Assembly (NCBI RefSeq): GCF_041435215.1
Contig: NZ_CP108394.1
Span: 6,634,001-6,698,000 of the forward strand
DNA length: 64,000 nt
Direction of reading: 5' to 3'
DNA from: Streptomyces sp. NBC_01314
GTDB lineage: Bacteria; Actinomycetota; Actinomycetes; Streptomycetales; Streptomycetaceae
Below, one piece after another: positions 26,020 through 35,883 of the stretch. How positions within the stretch are numbered: position 1 is the first letter of the stretch; every line of letters starts with the position of its first letter. The translations under genes were made by a program, and so were the position numbers. Below the pieces are notes generated by a model. The model was not told where the DNA came from. It searched no databases and saw only the letters and a program-made list of their open reading frames with translations.

Positions 26020-26181
26020 TCAGACCCGCTCCAAGGGGCGGTGCGGCTCGGCGGGAAGTTCCGCCTTGATCGTGTCGCCCGGACACACCGCACCGCCCTC
26101 CCTCACGATGCTCATGATTCCGGCCTTGAGCACGAGGTTCCCGGCCTCGTCGCGGCCGACAACCCGCTTCAGCCTCGACCT
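26020..26181 (-). pseudogene. Relic of a MOSC-domain protein C-terminus
   Basis: On the minus strand about 53 codons read RLKRVVGRDEAGNLVLKAG, then IMSIVREGGAVCPGDTI and a final EPHRPLERV before a stop at 26020-26022. This is the C-terminal end of small MOSC (molybdenum cofactor sulfurase C-terminal) proteins. A TGA at 26182-26184 closes the frame and nothing upstream matches the rest of the domain, which is replaced by a fragment of the Rpn family. It explains part of the 314-base gap 25891-26204. Confidence 0.65.
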
Positions 26182-26204
26182 TCACGCGTCCGCGTCAGCA
26201 AGCA

Positions 26205-26510
26205 ATGTTCGCGGAGCTTGTCGAGTCAGGCCTGGTCGATGTGCAGGCGAAGAAGGTGTGGAGGGAGCTGATGATGCCGGTGAACTACTTCTTCAAGAAC
26301 CCGGTCGCGGTGAAGCTGCGAGAGGAGGGGCGGGTGGAGGAACGGATCGCGGGCATCCTGCGCACCCTCGACCGGCGTCACATCGAAGTACCCGAATCCG
26401 TACGGCAGCGGGTACGCGGCTGCACCGACCCCGACCGGCTCCAGATCTGGGTGGACCGAGCCTACGACGTCACTGAAGCGGCCGACCTGTTCGATGGCGA
26501 CGAAGTCTGA
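26205..26510 (+). pseudogene. C-terminal fragment of an Rpn-family protein, copy 2
   Basis: The 101 codons (MFAELVESGLVDVQAKKVW...) align by eye with residues 190-296 of the protein encoded at 25000-25890. They share a VWRELM core, a YFFKNP segment, an REEGRVEER coil, and the final DRLQIWVDRAYDVTEAADLF. The whole nuclease core is missing. The fragment starts right after the MOSC relic. No ribosome site is visible at ATG 26205, so expression is doubtful. Confidence 0.75.
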
Positions 26511-26816
26511 CGCGGCGGACGAGGGCTCGGAGATCGACCGGACTCCCTGGAAGCTGCCCCGCACATCTGGCACCCGTCGGCGCGACGAGCGTGGCTGGAG
26601 GCTGCGGAGCGGGCCTGGACCGAAGGCTATGTGGAGAGCTTTGAGCAGGGTCGTCTCCAGCGCTTGGTGCTGAGACTCCTCTACTGGCGAGATATCGAGG
26701 CACCGCCCGCTGTTCGCCGCAAAGTCCTGGAGACCACCGACCTGGACCGGCTCAGGGTCCTGCGAGACCGCGCCTACGAAGTGACCGACCCCGCTGACAT
26801 CTTCGCCCCCAAGTGA
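26511..26816 (+). pseudogene. C-terminal fragment of an Rpn-family protein, copy 3
   Basis: Directly after the TGA at 26508-26510, and in the same reading frame, a further open stretch reads HIWHPSARRAWLEAAERAW, then an EGYVESFEQGR coil. Its end, LRVLRDRAYEVTDPADIF, is again the tail of the Rpn-type protein. A GTG at 26631 could start a 61-residue peptide but has no ribosome site. Together with copy 2 it looks like successive C-terminal duplications. Confidence 0.7.
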
Positions 26817-26820
26817 CACA

Positions 26821-26848
26821 CGTGGGCCGGAGCGAGTCCCGGCCCACG
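26821..26848 (+). terminator. Hairpin after the Rpn fragments
   Basis: Perfect 10-bp arms CGTGGGCCGG (26821-26830) and CCGGCCCACG (26839-26848) with an 8-base loop, directly after the last fragment. The rest of the gap to galT (to 27143) has no gene. Confidence 0.65.
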
Positions 26849-27054
26849 CTCGCAGCGTTACTCCGCGTCCTCCTCCGCTGCTCGTCCGCGTCCACCGGCG
26901 GAGGCGGTGGCGTCGGCGTGATTCACGGCCGCCCCTGAAGGAACACCTTCGGCGCGAGCATGCCCAAGTCCGCCAACACGTTGATGTCGACGCTCTGGGC
27001 CTCGTCGATTCCGGCGCCGAGATCGCTCACGCTCGCTGAAGTTGGCATCTGGTG

Positions 27055-27143
27055 ATCTTTGTTTGTTTGTGATGGTGACGAACGTCGGAACTTGTGCTTT
27101 GATGTGTTCGGTTCTGTTTGATGGGTGGGATGGGGAGTCCGGC
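27055..27143 (+). promoter_or_regulatory. AT-rich gal operon promoter region
   Basis: The 90 bases before galT are markedly AT-rich for this genome, with a TTTG-TTTG-TTTG-TG run at 27058-27071 and later CTTTGAT and TGTTTGATG words. In S. lividans the galactose-inducible promoter galP1 lies at this position. The repeated T-rich words may be a repressor site; exact -10 and -35 boxes are not clear to me. Confidence 0.5.
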
Positions 27144-28205
27144 GTGAAGAAGACCTCGACCCGACTGGCCGACGGTCGTGAGCTGATCTACTACGACCTG
27201 CGCGACGACACGGTGCGCGACGCGGTGGACAAGCGACCCCTCGACCGCACGGTCACCACTTCGGAGGTGCGCCGGGACCCGCTGCTCGGTGACTCGGTCG
27301 CGATCGCCTCGCACCGGCAGGGCCGCATCTACCACCCCCCGGCGAACGAATGTCCGCTCTGCCCCTCCGAGGGCGACCGGCACAGCGAGATTCCCGACTC
27401 CTCGTACGACGCCGTCGTCTTCGAGAACCGCTTTCCCTCCCTCGCCGGTGACTCGGGCCGCTGCGAGGTCGTCTGCTTCACCTCGGACCACAACGCGTCC
27501 TTCGCCGACCTGACCGACGAGCAGGCCCGCCTCGTCCTGGACGCGTGGACCGACCGCACGGCGGAGCTGTCGCATCTGCCCTCCGTCGAGCAGGTGTTCT
27601 GCTTCGAGAACCGGGGCGCCGAGATCGGCGTGACCCTGGGGCACCCGCACGGGCAGATCTACGCGTACCCCTTCACCACACCCCGCACCGCGCTGATGCT
27701 GCGCTCCATCGCGGCCCACAAGGACGCCACCGGCGGCGAGAACCTCTTCGACGCCGTACTGGAGCGCGAGCTCGCCGACGAGCGGATCGTGCTCCAGACA
27801 GAGCACTGGGTCGCCTTCGTGCCGTACGCCGCGCACTGGCCGTACGAGGTCCACCTGTACCCGAAGCGCCGGGTGCCGGACCTCCTCGCCCTCGACGAGG
27901 ACGCACGCTCAGAATTCCCCAAGGTCTATCTGGAACTCTTGAGGCGCTTCGACCGAATCTTCGGCGAGGGTGAGCCCTCGACGCCGTACATAGCGGCCTG
28001 GCACCAGGCCCCGTTCGGCACGCTGGAGGAGTTCGAGGGTGTCCAGCGCGAGGACTTCGCACTCCACCTCGAGCTTTTCACCATCCGCCGCACCTCCGGC
28101 AAGCTGAAGTTCCTCGCGGGTTCCGAGTCCGGCATGAACGTGTTCATCAACGACGTGCCGCCGGAGCGCGCGGCCGAGCGACTGCGAGAGGTAGCGAGTT
28201 CATGA
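27144..28205 (+). CDS. galT: Galactose-1-phosphate uridylyltransferase
   Basis: Leloir-pathway enzyme exchanging UMP between UDP-glucose and galactose-1-phosphate. The 353-residue product has the zinc-binding CPLC pair near residues 70-73 and the active-site [11 protein letters not shown] motif with the uridylylated histidine. A second HIT-like half ends with the E-x-x-x-HLELF region. GTG 27144 follows GGGGAG; upstream in-frame codons fall in the promoter region and are unlikely. It overlaps galE by four bases (ATGA), giving coupled translation in a galT-galE-galK operon. Confidence 0.95.
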   Translation: MKKTSTRLADGRELIYYDLRDDTVRDAVDKRPLDRTVTTSEVRRDPLLGDSVAIASHRQGRIYHPPANECPLCPSEGDRHSEIPDSSYDAVVFENRFPSLAGDSGRCEVVCFTSDHNASFADLTDEQARLVLDAWTDRTAELSHLPSVEQVFCFENRGAEIGVTLGHPHGQIYAYPFTTPRTALMLRSIAAHKDATGGENLFDAVLERELADERIVLQTEHWVAFVPYAAHWPYEVHLYPKRRVPDLLALDEDARSEFPKVYLELLRRFDRIFGEGEPSTPYIAAWHQAPFGTLEEFEGVQREDFALHLELFTIRRTSGKLKFLAGSESGMNVFINDVPPERAAERLREVASS

Positions 28206-29164
28206 GCGGTAAGTACCTGGTCACCGGTGGCGCGGGCTATGTCGGCAGCGTGGTCGCCCAGCATCTGCTGGAGGCGGGCCACGAGGTCGTCGTCCTCGAC
28301 AACCTCTCCACGGGCTTCCGCGAGGGCGTGCCCACGGGCGCGTCCTTCATCGAGGGCGACATCCGCGACGCCGCCAAATGGCTGGACTCCTCCTTCGACG
28401 CCGTCCTCCACTTCGCCGCGTTCTCCCAGGTCGGCGAGTCCGTCGTGAAGCCGGAGAAGTACTGGGACAACAACGTCGGCGGCACCATGGCCCTGCTCGG
28501 CGCGATGCGCGAGGCAGGCGTCCGCAAGCTGGTCTTCTCCTCCACGGCCGCCACGTACGGCGAGCCGGAGACGACCCCGATCGTCGAGTCCGCGCCGACG
28601 AAGCCGACGAACCCGTACGGCGCCTCCAAGCTCGCCGTCGACCACATGATCACCGGGGAGGCCGCCGCCCACGGCCTGGGCGCCGTCTCGCTGCGCTACT
28701 TCAACGTGGCCGGCGCGTACGGCTCCTGCGGCGAGCGCCACGACCCCGAGTCGCACCTCATCCCGCTGGTCCTCCAGGTCGCGCAGGGCAGGAGGGACGC
28801 GATCTCCGTCTTCGGCGACGACTACCCGACCGCCGACGGCACCTGCGTCCGCGACTACATCCACGTCGCCGACCTCGCCGCCGCCCACCTGCTGGCGCTG
28901 GACGCCGCGCGGCCCGGCGAACACCTCATCTGCAACCTCGGCAACGGCAACGGCTTCTCCGTGCGGGAAGTGATCGAGACCGTCCGCCAGGTCACCGGCC
29001 ACCCGATCCCCGAGGTCGTCGCCCCGCGCCGCGCCGGCGACCCGGCGACCCTGGTCGCCTCCGCCGCCACGGCCCGCGAACGCCTCGGCTGGAACCCGTC
29101 CCGCGCGGACCTCGCGGAGATCGTCGCGGACGCGTGGCAGTTCGCACAGGCGCGGACGCAGTAG
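28202..29164 (+). CDS. galE: UDP-glucose 4-epimerase
   Basis: NAD-dependent short-chain dehydrogenase-type epimerase converting UDP-galactose to UDP-glucose. The 320 residues begin with the GGAGYVGS dinucleotide loop, then [31 protein letters not shown], and the catalytic YGASK (Tyr-x-x-x-Lys) near residue 140. They continue with [10 protein letters not shown] and [11 protein letters not shown]. Length and motifs are normal. In S. lividans a second, constitutive promoter is known ahead of galE so that the epimerase can be made without galactose; here that would have to lie inside galT. Confidence 0.96.
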   Translation: MSGKYLVTGGAGYVGSVVAQHLLEAGHEVVVLDNLSTGFREGVPTGASFIEGDIRDAAKWLDSSFDAVLHFAAFSQVGESVVKPEKYWDNNVGGTMALLGAMREAGVRKLVFSSTAATYGEPETTPIVESAPTKPTNPYGASKLAVDHMITGEAAAHGLGAVSLRYFNVAGAYGSCGERHDPESHLIPLVLQVAQGRRDAISVFGDDYPTADGTCVRDYIHVADLAAAHLLALDAARPGEHLICNLGNGNGFSVREVIETVRQVTGHPIPEVVAPRRAGDPATLVASAATARERLGWNPSRADLAEIVADAWQFAQARTQ

Positions 29165-29291
29165 CTTCGCGCAGGCGCACGCCGAGTAGGGCGGGTTCGC
29201 CCGCGCGGGCGCCAAGTAGTGTGCCGGCTCAGCCAGTTCACGCGGCTGAGCCAGTTCGTTCGGTTGAGTACGGAAAGGTCAGGGTCAGGGG

Positions 29292-30452
<1,161 letters not shown>

Positions 30453-30487
30453 CCTGAGGGCCGGGGGCCCGAGGTGTGAGGTGTGAG

Positions 30488-30517
30488 GTGGGGCGAGGCC
30501 GGAAGGCCCCGCCCCAC
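30488..30517 (+). terminator. Hairpin terminator after galK
   Basis: Arms GTGGGGCGAGGCC (30488-30500) and GGCCCCGCCCCAC (30505-30517) pair with one mismatch around a GGAA loop, 36 bases after the galK stop. Confidence 0.75.
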
Positions 30518-30660
30518 AGTCATCAACACCGTCGGCTCCCCGATTCCAGCGCCGTATCCGAGTACGAGCACTCATGTGCTTCGCGGAACTCGCCAACGAC
30601 TCTGTCACAGCAGGTAGTTAGAGTTGTCGGTGAGGTAGTGGCGCTACGGGGAGGGCAACG

Positions 30661-31200
30661 ATGTCGAACGGCGGTGGAGCAGCAGGTTCCACGGGTGACT
30701 CGTGGGTGTCCGGCCTGTTCGACACCGCACAGGACGCGGTCACCGATCTGGTCACCGAACTGTCGTCGATCACGGCCTTTCAGAAGCGCGTCGACCAGCT
30801 GATCAGCGACCTCAAGGACTCCGACGCCGGCTCCGGCAAGGTCGGCCGGGAACAGCTCGTACGCACCCAGTTCGGCGGCGGCGACGGCGAGTGGGCGGAG
30901 GCCGCGGGCCTGTTCACGGCATACGAGACGGTGATCACGGAACTGGAGAATCTCTCGAAGCTCCTCTCCGACTCGATGGAGGGCATGGGCATCGCCGTCC
31001 TCGCCGCCCACAAGGGTTACCAGAACATCGACCTCGACATCCGTGACCGTATGGCGGCGATCAGCGCGGAGACGACGGAGCACTACGGCGGGGCGTGCGA
31101 CCCGGGTCTGCCACAGCGAAGTGGTACCAGCCGGGACGCGACACCGCCGGATCAGGCACAGGCACCCGCGGACGGCGGCGACTCGGGAGGCACGATCTGA
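30661..31200 (+). CDS. Helical WXG100-like protein of a mycosin operon
   Basis: The 179-residue protein is almost wholly helical: helices around 18-45 (FDTAQDAVTDLVTELSSITAFQ), 80-110 and 115-140. A disordered acidic tail rich in Ser, Pro and Gly follows. No signal peptide is present. The size and helical hairpin, with GEWAEAA as a possible W-containing turn, resemble WXG100/ESX-associated proteins, but the family is not certain. GGGGAGGG precedes ATG 30661. It overlaps the next gene by one base (TGATG), so the two are co-translated, with the mycosin gene downstream. Confidence 0.7.
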   Translation: MSNGGGAAGSTGDSWVSGLFDTAQDAVTDLVTELSSITAFQKRVDQLISDLKDSDAGSGKVGREQLVRTQFGGGDGEWAEAAGLFTAYETVITELENLSKLLSDSMEGMGIAVLAAHKGYQNIDLDIRDRMAAISAETTEHYGGACDPGLPQRSGTSRDATPPDQAQAPADGGDSGGTI

Positions 31201-32732
31201 TGGCAGGCGGCGGCACTTTCGACGGCATGAGCCACGAGCGCATGCTCCAGTGGCTCGACCAGGCCAACAGCGGAACGGTCCAGTCCGCAGCCGACCGGCT
31301 GGCAACAGCGGCCGAGGAGATCCGTAAGATCGCTGACGAGCTCAGGATCCGACCCCAATGGGTCGAGTGGAAGGGCGAGGGCGCCGACGCCTTCCGCGCC
31401 TGGACCGCCGACCTCGCCAACTCCACCTTGCGCTTGGGCGACTTCAGCGAGAGCTCCGCGAAATGGCTGGCCCAGGCCTCGGACGCCATCGCCCGCGCCC
31501 AGGCGGCGATCCCGCGTACGGCGGAGGGTGCCCAGGCGAACCTGGACGCGGCGACGGTGGCGCACAACGACCCGGACGCGGACACCATCTCCGCCAAGTC
31601 CGCAGCCGAACTCGCGGCGCTGGCGGCCGGCAAGGAGAAGCTGCGGCAGGAGGCTGCCGCGGAGATGGTGAAGCTGGGGCAGGCTTACGCGTTCTCGGCT
31701 ACGCAGCTGAATGCGCTGGAGCGGCCTAAGTTCGCGCCGCCGCCGACGGCGGTTCTGCCGGACGACCCGATTCAAGTCTATGACCGGGAGTCACTGGCTC
31801 GATCGGGCGCTGCAGGTCAGGAAGATGTCTCTGCAGGGAACGGCTCGGCTTCGGTGCCCCAGAGGGCCGGTGCGGTGGGTGACACCGATGGGTCGGAGCC
31901 CTCAACTCATGGCAGGACGTTGCCTGAACGCTCCGCGCCGTCGGTGGACGAGCCTCCGACCCGGATGGGTATCGATTCCGTGGAGACGCTGCCGCAGGAC
32001 AAGCGGACAGCGACGGGTCCGCCAAGCGGTCCACCCGGTGCCGGACGATTGGAGGGGCCTGGAAGTCCTCCGCACTCGAATTGGGTTCCCTCGGTGACGG
32101 GTAGGCAGGGTTTGCCTGCTGGTGGCCCGCCGGCGCAGGGGCGGTCGGCCGTGACTGGCCGTATGCCTCAGTTCCCTGCTGGTCAGGCTGTCCAATCTCC
32201 GAATGCCGCGCGTGTGCCGGGTGGTAGTAACGGCATCATCGGCGGTCGTCCGGTCACCCCGCCTTTGGGCGGGCAGGCGGGAACGGCTCATCGTGGAACA
32301 GTGGTGGGGGCACCACCCGGCTCGACAGGGCGTCCCCCGATGGGCCCCACCACCGGTACGGCGGCTCCCACAGGACGAGCGGCCGGTCAGCAGGGACCAA
32401 CGCCCGGTCGCCGTCTCCCCTCGCCGAACGGCGGCGTCATCGGAGGCGCTCCGCAACAGACGGGCCGTGCGGTGCGCAGCTCCGGTGGCTCGGGTGGGAC
32501 GGCGGGAGCCGGTACGACCTCCGGTGGTGGTACGACGCGTGGCGGCATCGTAGGCGGTGCACCCAGCGGGGTTCGCCCTGGCGAGAACAGAGGAACAGGC
32601 ACCCCTCGCGTATCCGGGCCGAACTCCTCAACGCGCACGGACAACAGGAACGTCCGGTCACGCCGCCCTGCCAGCGACGAGGAGACCCGACGGCAGGGCA
32701 ACAGGCGCACCGCGCCACCGGCCGCCGACTGA
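31200..32732 (+). CDS. WXG/PPE-like protein with long Pro/Gly tail
   Basis: The 510-residue product begins with about 165 residues of helix (SHERMLQWLDQANSGTVQSA onward). A tryptophan-x-glycine turn (VEWKGEG, W57-K-G59) sits between two helices, the signature fold of type VII secretion substrates. A second helical stretch (about 100-175) is rich in Ala. From about 180 to the end the chain is low-complexity, rich in Pro, Gly, Thr and Arg, with repeated GIIGG, GVIGG and GIVGG words. That architecture is like actinobacterial PPE-type or ESX-associated proteins. ATG 31200 overlaps the preceding stop. The mycosin gene follows after 31 bases. Confidence 0.75.
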   Translation: MAGGGTFDGMSHERMLQWLDQANSGTVQSAADRLATAAEEIRKIADELRIRPQWVEWKGEGADAFRAWTADLANSTLRLGDFSESSAKWLAQASDAIARAQAAIPRTAEGAQANLDAATVAHNDPDADTISAKSAAELAALAAGKEKLRQEAAAEMVKLGQAYAFSATQLNALERPKFAPPPTAVLPDDPIQVYDRESLARSGAAGQEDVSAGNGSASVPQRAGAVGDTDGSEPSTHGRTLPERSAPSVDEPPTRMGIDSVETLPQDKRTATGPPSGPPGAGRLEGPGSPPHSNWVPSVTGRQGLPAGGPPAQGRSAVTGRMPQFPAGQAVQSPNAARVPGGSNGIIGGRPVTPPLGGQAGTAHRGTVVGAPPGSTGRPPMGPTTGTAAPTGRAAGQQGPTPGRRLPSPNGGVIGGAPQQTGRAVRSSGGSGGTAGAGTTSGGGTTRGGIVGGAPSGVRPGENRGTGTPRVSGPNSSTRTDNRNVRSRRPASDEETRRQGNRRTAPPAAD

Positions 32733-32763
32733 CGCGTATCCCGGAACGGAGAGAGCGAAGCGC

Positions 32764-34155
32764 ATGCACACCATCAGCCGACACGGGCGCCACCGTGCCA
32801 TGGCATCGGCGATACTCGGCCTGCTGCTGGTGGGCTCTGCGGGAGCACCGGCCCATGCCGAGTCGATCCGTGAGCAGCAGTGGTTCCTCGACGCCATGAA
32901 GGCCGAGCAGATGTGGCAGACCAGCACTGGTGAGGGAATCACGGTCGCCGTGATCGATTCGGGGGTGGACGCGGCCAACCCCGATCTGAAGGGCCGCGTC
33001 CTGCCGGGCAAGGACTTCGCCCCCGATCAGCCGGGAGACGAGCGCACCGACTACGAGGACCACGGTACGGGAATGGCGGGGCTGATCGCAGGAACCGGCG
33101 CATGGAACGGTGGGCAGGGCGCTTTCGGGTTGGCCCCCGGTGCCAAGATTCTCCCCATCCGGATGCCAAAGGACGGGACAGCGGCCAACAAGGCCGAAGG
33201 GAACAGACGGTTCAACGAGGTTGCCCCGAAAGCGATCCGTTACGCAGCGGACGAGGGCGCCCAAGTCATCAATATCTCCCTCGCGACCACGGAGGGCTCG
33301 CCGCAGCTTACGGCAGCGGTGAAGTACGCCTTGGACAAAGGCTCATTGGTCTTCGCCGGCGCGGGTAACGACGGAGACAAAGCCAACGAAGTCATGTATC
33401 CAGCAGCCACGCCGGGCGTAGTAGCGATGGCAGCTGTCGGTAGAGACCTCCATAGGACCGAAGAGTCCCAGCATGGTCCTCAAGTGGATATGGCAGCACC
33501 AGGTGAGGAAATGGTGCACGCCTGCGGTACCGAGACCGGCCTGTGCAAGAGCCACGGCACCAGTGACGCAACCGCCCTCGCCTCCGCCAGCGCCGCCCTG
33601 ATCTGGTCCAAGCACCCCACCTGGACCAACAACCAGGTCCTGAGAGTCATGCTGAACACCATCGGCGCCCCCACCGACGGCTCCAAGCGCAACGACTCCA
33701 TCGGCTACGGCATCGTCCGCCCCCGCATCGCCCTGCAGAACCCCGGCGACCCGGGCCCGGCCGACGAATACCCGCTCCCGGACCTCGCGGCCGCGGCTTC
33801 CGCATCGCCGTCCCCCCAGCCCTCGGCCACCGATGCCGACAACGCCCCGGCGGAGGACAAGAACACCGAGGAGGCGGCAACCTCGGATTCCTCCAAGGGC
33901 AACAACATGCTGTCCACCGTCTTGGCCGCGGCTGCGGTCGTGGCACTACTCGGCATCGGCGTGGCGGTCCTCGTCGTCCGCAACCGCCGCCCCGCACACC
34001 TCACCCCACCGCACCCGACAGCCCCATACGCACCCTCGCCAGGACAACCCCAGTACCCGGCCCCCCAACACCCGCCTTCTCCCTACGCCGCCCCGCCCAG
34101 CGCTCCAAACGGCAACATCACTCCCGGCCAGCACCCCGGCCCCGGCCCACGCTGA
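32764..34155 (+). CDS. Mycosin-like type VII secretion serine protease
   Basis: Membrane-anchored subtilase of 463 residues. A signal peptide (about 11-32, MASAILGLLLVGSAGAPAHA) precedes the protease domain with Asp65 (VIDSG), His100 (DHGTGMAG), the oxyanion Asn in GAGND and Ser267 (GTSDATALAS). A Ser/Pro/Asp-rich linker leads to a C-terminal membrane helix (about 388-410, LAAAAVVALLGIGVAVLVV) and a short Pro-rich cytoplasmic tail. This is the MycP plan; mycosins are part of ESX systems. GGAGAGAG precedes ATG 32764. No EccB, C, D or E gene is nearby, so its partner machinery is elsewhere or absent. Confidence 0.88.
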   Translation: MHTISRHGRHRAMASAILGLLLVGSAGAPAHAESIREQQWFLDAMKAEQMWQTSTGEGITVAVIDSGVDAANPDLKGRVLPGKDFAPDQPGDERTDYEDHGTGMAGLIAGTGAWNGGQGAFGLAPGAKILPIRMPKDGTAANKAEGNRRFNEVAPKAIRYAADEGAQVINISLATTEGSPQLTAAVKYALDKGSLVFAGAGNDGDKANEVMYPAATPGVVAMAAVGRDLHRTEESQHGPQVDMAAPGEEMVHACGTETGLCKSHGTSDATALASASAALIWSKHPTWTNNQVLRVMLNTIGAPTDGSKRNDSIGYGIVRPRIALQNPGDPGPADEYPLPDLAAAASASPSPQPSATDADNAPAEDKNTEEAATSDSSKGNNMLSTVLAAAAVVALLGIGVAVLVVRNRRPAHLTPPHPTAPYAPSPGQPQYPAPQHPPSPYAAPPSAPNGNITPGQHPGPGPR

Positions 34156-34246
34156 AGAGAACCGACCGAGTTCCACCGTTCACTACACAGACCCCATGAG
34201 GGCTGTTGAGGGCCGCGATTTATTGGGATTCGGATCGGGTGGCTTA

Positions 34247-34444
34247 TTACTTTATGCTGCTGAGGAAGAGGGAGAAGGCATTGCTCTCTATGGTAAGCAC
34301 ACCTCGGGCCGGGTCCTTAGAGTCGCGTATTCCGATCAGCGGTTCTATATATGCCATCTCGACGCACTCATTGTTCACTGCGCTGTAGCTGCTCCTGAAC
34401 CACTTTGCCGCCGCAAGCCGGGCGACCGTCGGTGCTTCGCTCAT
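34247..34444 (-). CDS. DUF397 protein
   Basis: Compact 65-residue DUF397 domain: KWFRSSYSAVNNECVEMAYI, then IGIRDSKDPARGVL and the closing FSLFL. Its ATG overlaps the stop of the upstream XRE regulator (ATGA), so the two are co-translated. The gene and its 3' flank are poorer in GC than their surroundings and use ATA isoleucine codons, which are rare here; this hints at a recent arrival. It is the partner of the 34441-35319 regulator. Confidence 0.88.
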   Translation of the reverse strand: MSEAPTVARLAAAKWFRSSYSAVNNECVEMAYIEPLIGIRDSKDPARGVLTIESNAFSLFLSSIK

Positions 34445-35319
34445 CTCGTGAACTCCTCTCGCGCGGTGGCCAGTAGCTCAAGGCTGGCCGAGGTGTCGGC
34501 CGCTTGTGAGCGCAAGTAGTCAAACATGAGTTTGTAGCTCTGAACCTCGGTGGGGGAGTCGAGGTAGAGGCCTCGTTTGTGGAGTTCGAGGTAGACGACG
34601 TTCATGCTGTTGAGCGGATCGTCCTCGCTGTCCCGTCCCAGGACGAGGAAGTGGCCGCCGGAGCCGGCCGCGTGGGCGCCCGTTGTGAAGAGGAGCATCT
34701 GGATGTCCACATTGGGGCGTTGAGCCATGGTGTGCAGATGAGCGATCTGCTCGACCATTACCTCCGCGCCGCCGACGTTCCTCCGCAGTACCGCGTCGTC
34801 GAGGACCACCCAGAGGTGCAACGCGGGTGAGCGTTCCAGGATGGCTTGGCGCTTGATGCGGGCGTCCACCTTGTTGGCGATCACGTCTGCCTCGGTGCGG
34901 ATGTCTTGTGCCTCGTGCAGCGCGAGTGCGTAGCGCGGGGTCTGGAGGAGCCCGGGTACCAGCGTGTTCGCGAAGACATGCTCGTAGGTGGCGACGTCCT
35001 CGAAGGACATCAGTGGGTCCAGGATCTCTGGCACGGCGGGGTGGGCCATCCACCAACCGTCGTCCAGGTTCCGCACGAGTTCGGCCAGTATGTCCCGCTC
35101 CTCAGGCGTGGCGTCGCAGGAGTCAGCGAGGGCTCGCGCGGTGGGTACTCGCAGCTTGGCGCGGTCCTGCCATGTCTCGTACCGGTTCACGGTTCCGACG
35201 GATACGCCCGCGCGCTTGGCGACTTCGGACTGTGTGAGGTTCACCCTTGCGCGAAGTGCCTTGAGTGCGCGGGCGATCCGCATGCGGCCGGCGGGGCCTG
35301 CTGATCCTCGTGCGGTCAC
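34441..35319 (-). CDS. XRE regulator with DUF5753 (Scr1-type) domain
   Basis: Second regulator of this class in the window (292 residues). The helix-turn-helix spans about 15-70 (LKALRARVNLTQSEVAKRAGVS, then VNRYETW). The DUF5753 domain covers about 100-285, with WWMAHP, YEHVFANTLVPGLLQTPRYA, RIKRQAILER and a C-terminal TEVQSYKLMFDYLRSQA. It is divergent from the 23471-24322 protein in detail but has the same plan. AGGAG lies 9 bases before GTG 35319. The 234-base gap upstream to the next gene carries two small palindromes that may be operator sites. Confidence 0.9.
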   Translation of the reverse strand: MTARGSAGPAGRMRIARALKALRARVNLTQSEVAKRAGVSVGTVNRYETWQDRAKLRVPTARALADSCDATPEERDILAELVRNLDDGWWMAHPAVPEILDPLMSFEDVATYEHVFANTLVPGLLQTPRYALALHEAQDIRTEADVIANKVDARIKRQAILERSPALHLWVVLDDAVLRRNVGGAEVMVEQIAHLHTMAQRPNVDIQMLLFTTGAHAAGSGGHFLVLGRDSEDDPLNSMNVVYLELHKRGLYLDSPTEVQSYKLMFDYLRSQAADTSASLELLATAREEFTR

Positions 35320-35460
35320 CGTGTCTTCTCCTGCTCGGCCGCTGTCGGTATGGGCTCGGCTGCCCTTGCGGTCAACAGGGGAGAGCGTACGCAGCGTTGC
35401 GTCTACATCCCTGCGTGGTTCACCGGATCGAGGGAGATGACAGTGATGCAGCTATCGACT

Positions 35461-35473
35461 ATTGAAATTCAAT
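35461..35473. promoter_or_regulatory. Palindrome in the divergent gap
   Basis: ATTGAA-A-TTCAAT, perfect, in the gap between the XRE regulator and the 35554 gene. A looser ACGCA-GCGT-TGCGT lies nearby at about 35395-35410. Candidate operator only. Confidence 0.4.
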
Positions 35474-35553
35474 GAAACGGTTCTCGATGAATGCACCGAG
35501 CGCTCGCGCCTGTTCGTTACGGGCCGCTGCACCACCACGCCGAAGGGGCAGAC

Positions 35554-35883
35554 ATGAATCGTTGGACCAGACGGCTTGTCGACTGGGCAAGGCTGTTCAC
35601 CGCACCGACCGGTCGTCACCGCGTGGGACGACTGCCGTCGCCCCTCTCGCCGATGTCGATGCCACCGCAACCTGCCCACCGACCTCTCATCGCCCTCACT
35701 GTCCAGGCCTGGTACGAGCCCATCGACGGCGCCTCCACACTCCTCATCCGCCCCTACCTCACCGCCCACGAGCGTGAGGAGAAGGCCCGGATTCAGCGGC
35801 TGCGCCGCGACACCCTGTGGTGTGCGACGTACGGGGTGGACCTGGACAGCCGGGACATCCACGCGTGGTTGGGGGCGGTGTGA
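35554..35883 (+). CDS. Small protein of an XRE/ATPase module
   Basis: The 109-residue soluble protein has a basic N-terminus (MNRWTRRLVDWARLFTAPTG), a central strand-rich part (LIALTVQAWYEPIDGASTLLIRPYL), and a helical charged end (HEREEKARIQRLRRDTLW). I do not recognise the family. AGGGG precedes ATG 35554. It overlaps the following ATPase gene by four bases (GTGA) and so is almost certainly part of that module, perhaps the factor it binds; that is a guess from position. Confidence 0.7.
   Translation: MNRWTRRLVDWARLFTAPTGRHRVGRLPSPLSPMSMPPQPAHRPLIALTVQAWYEPIDGASTLLIRPYLTAHEREEKARIQRLRRDTLWCATYGVDLDSRDIHAWLGAV

Noticed and set aside
25000..26816. Active insertion sequence
   Set aside because: The Rpn-type protein is related to a transposase family, but I found no terminal inverted repeats or target duplications around it, only decayed C-terminal copies.
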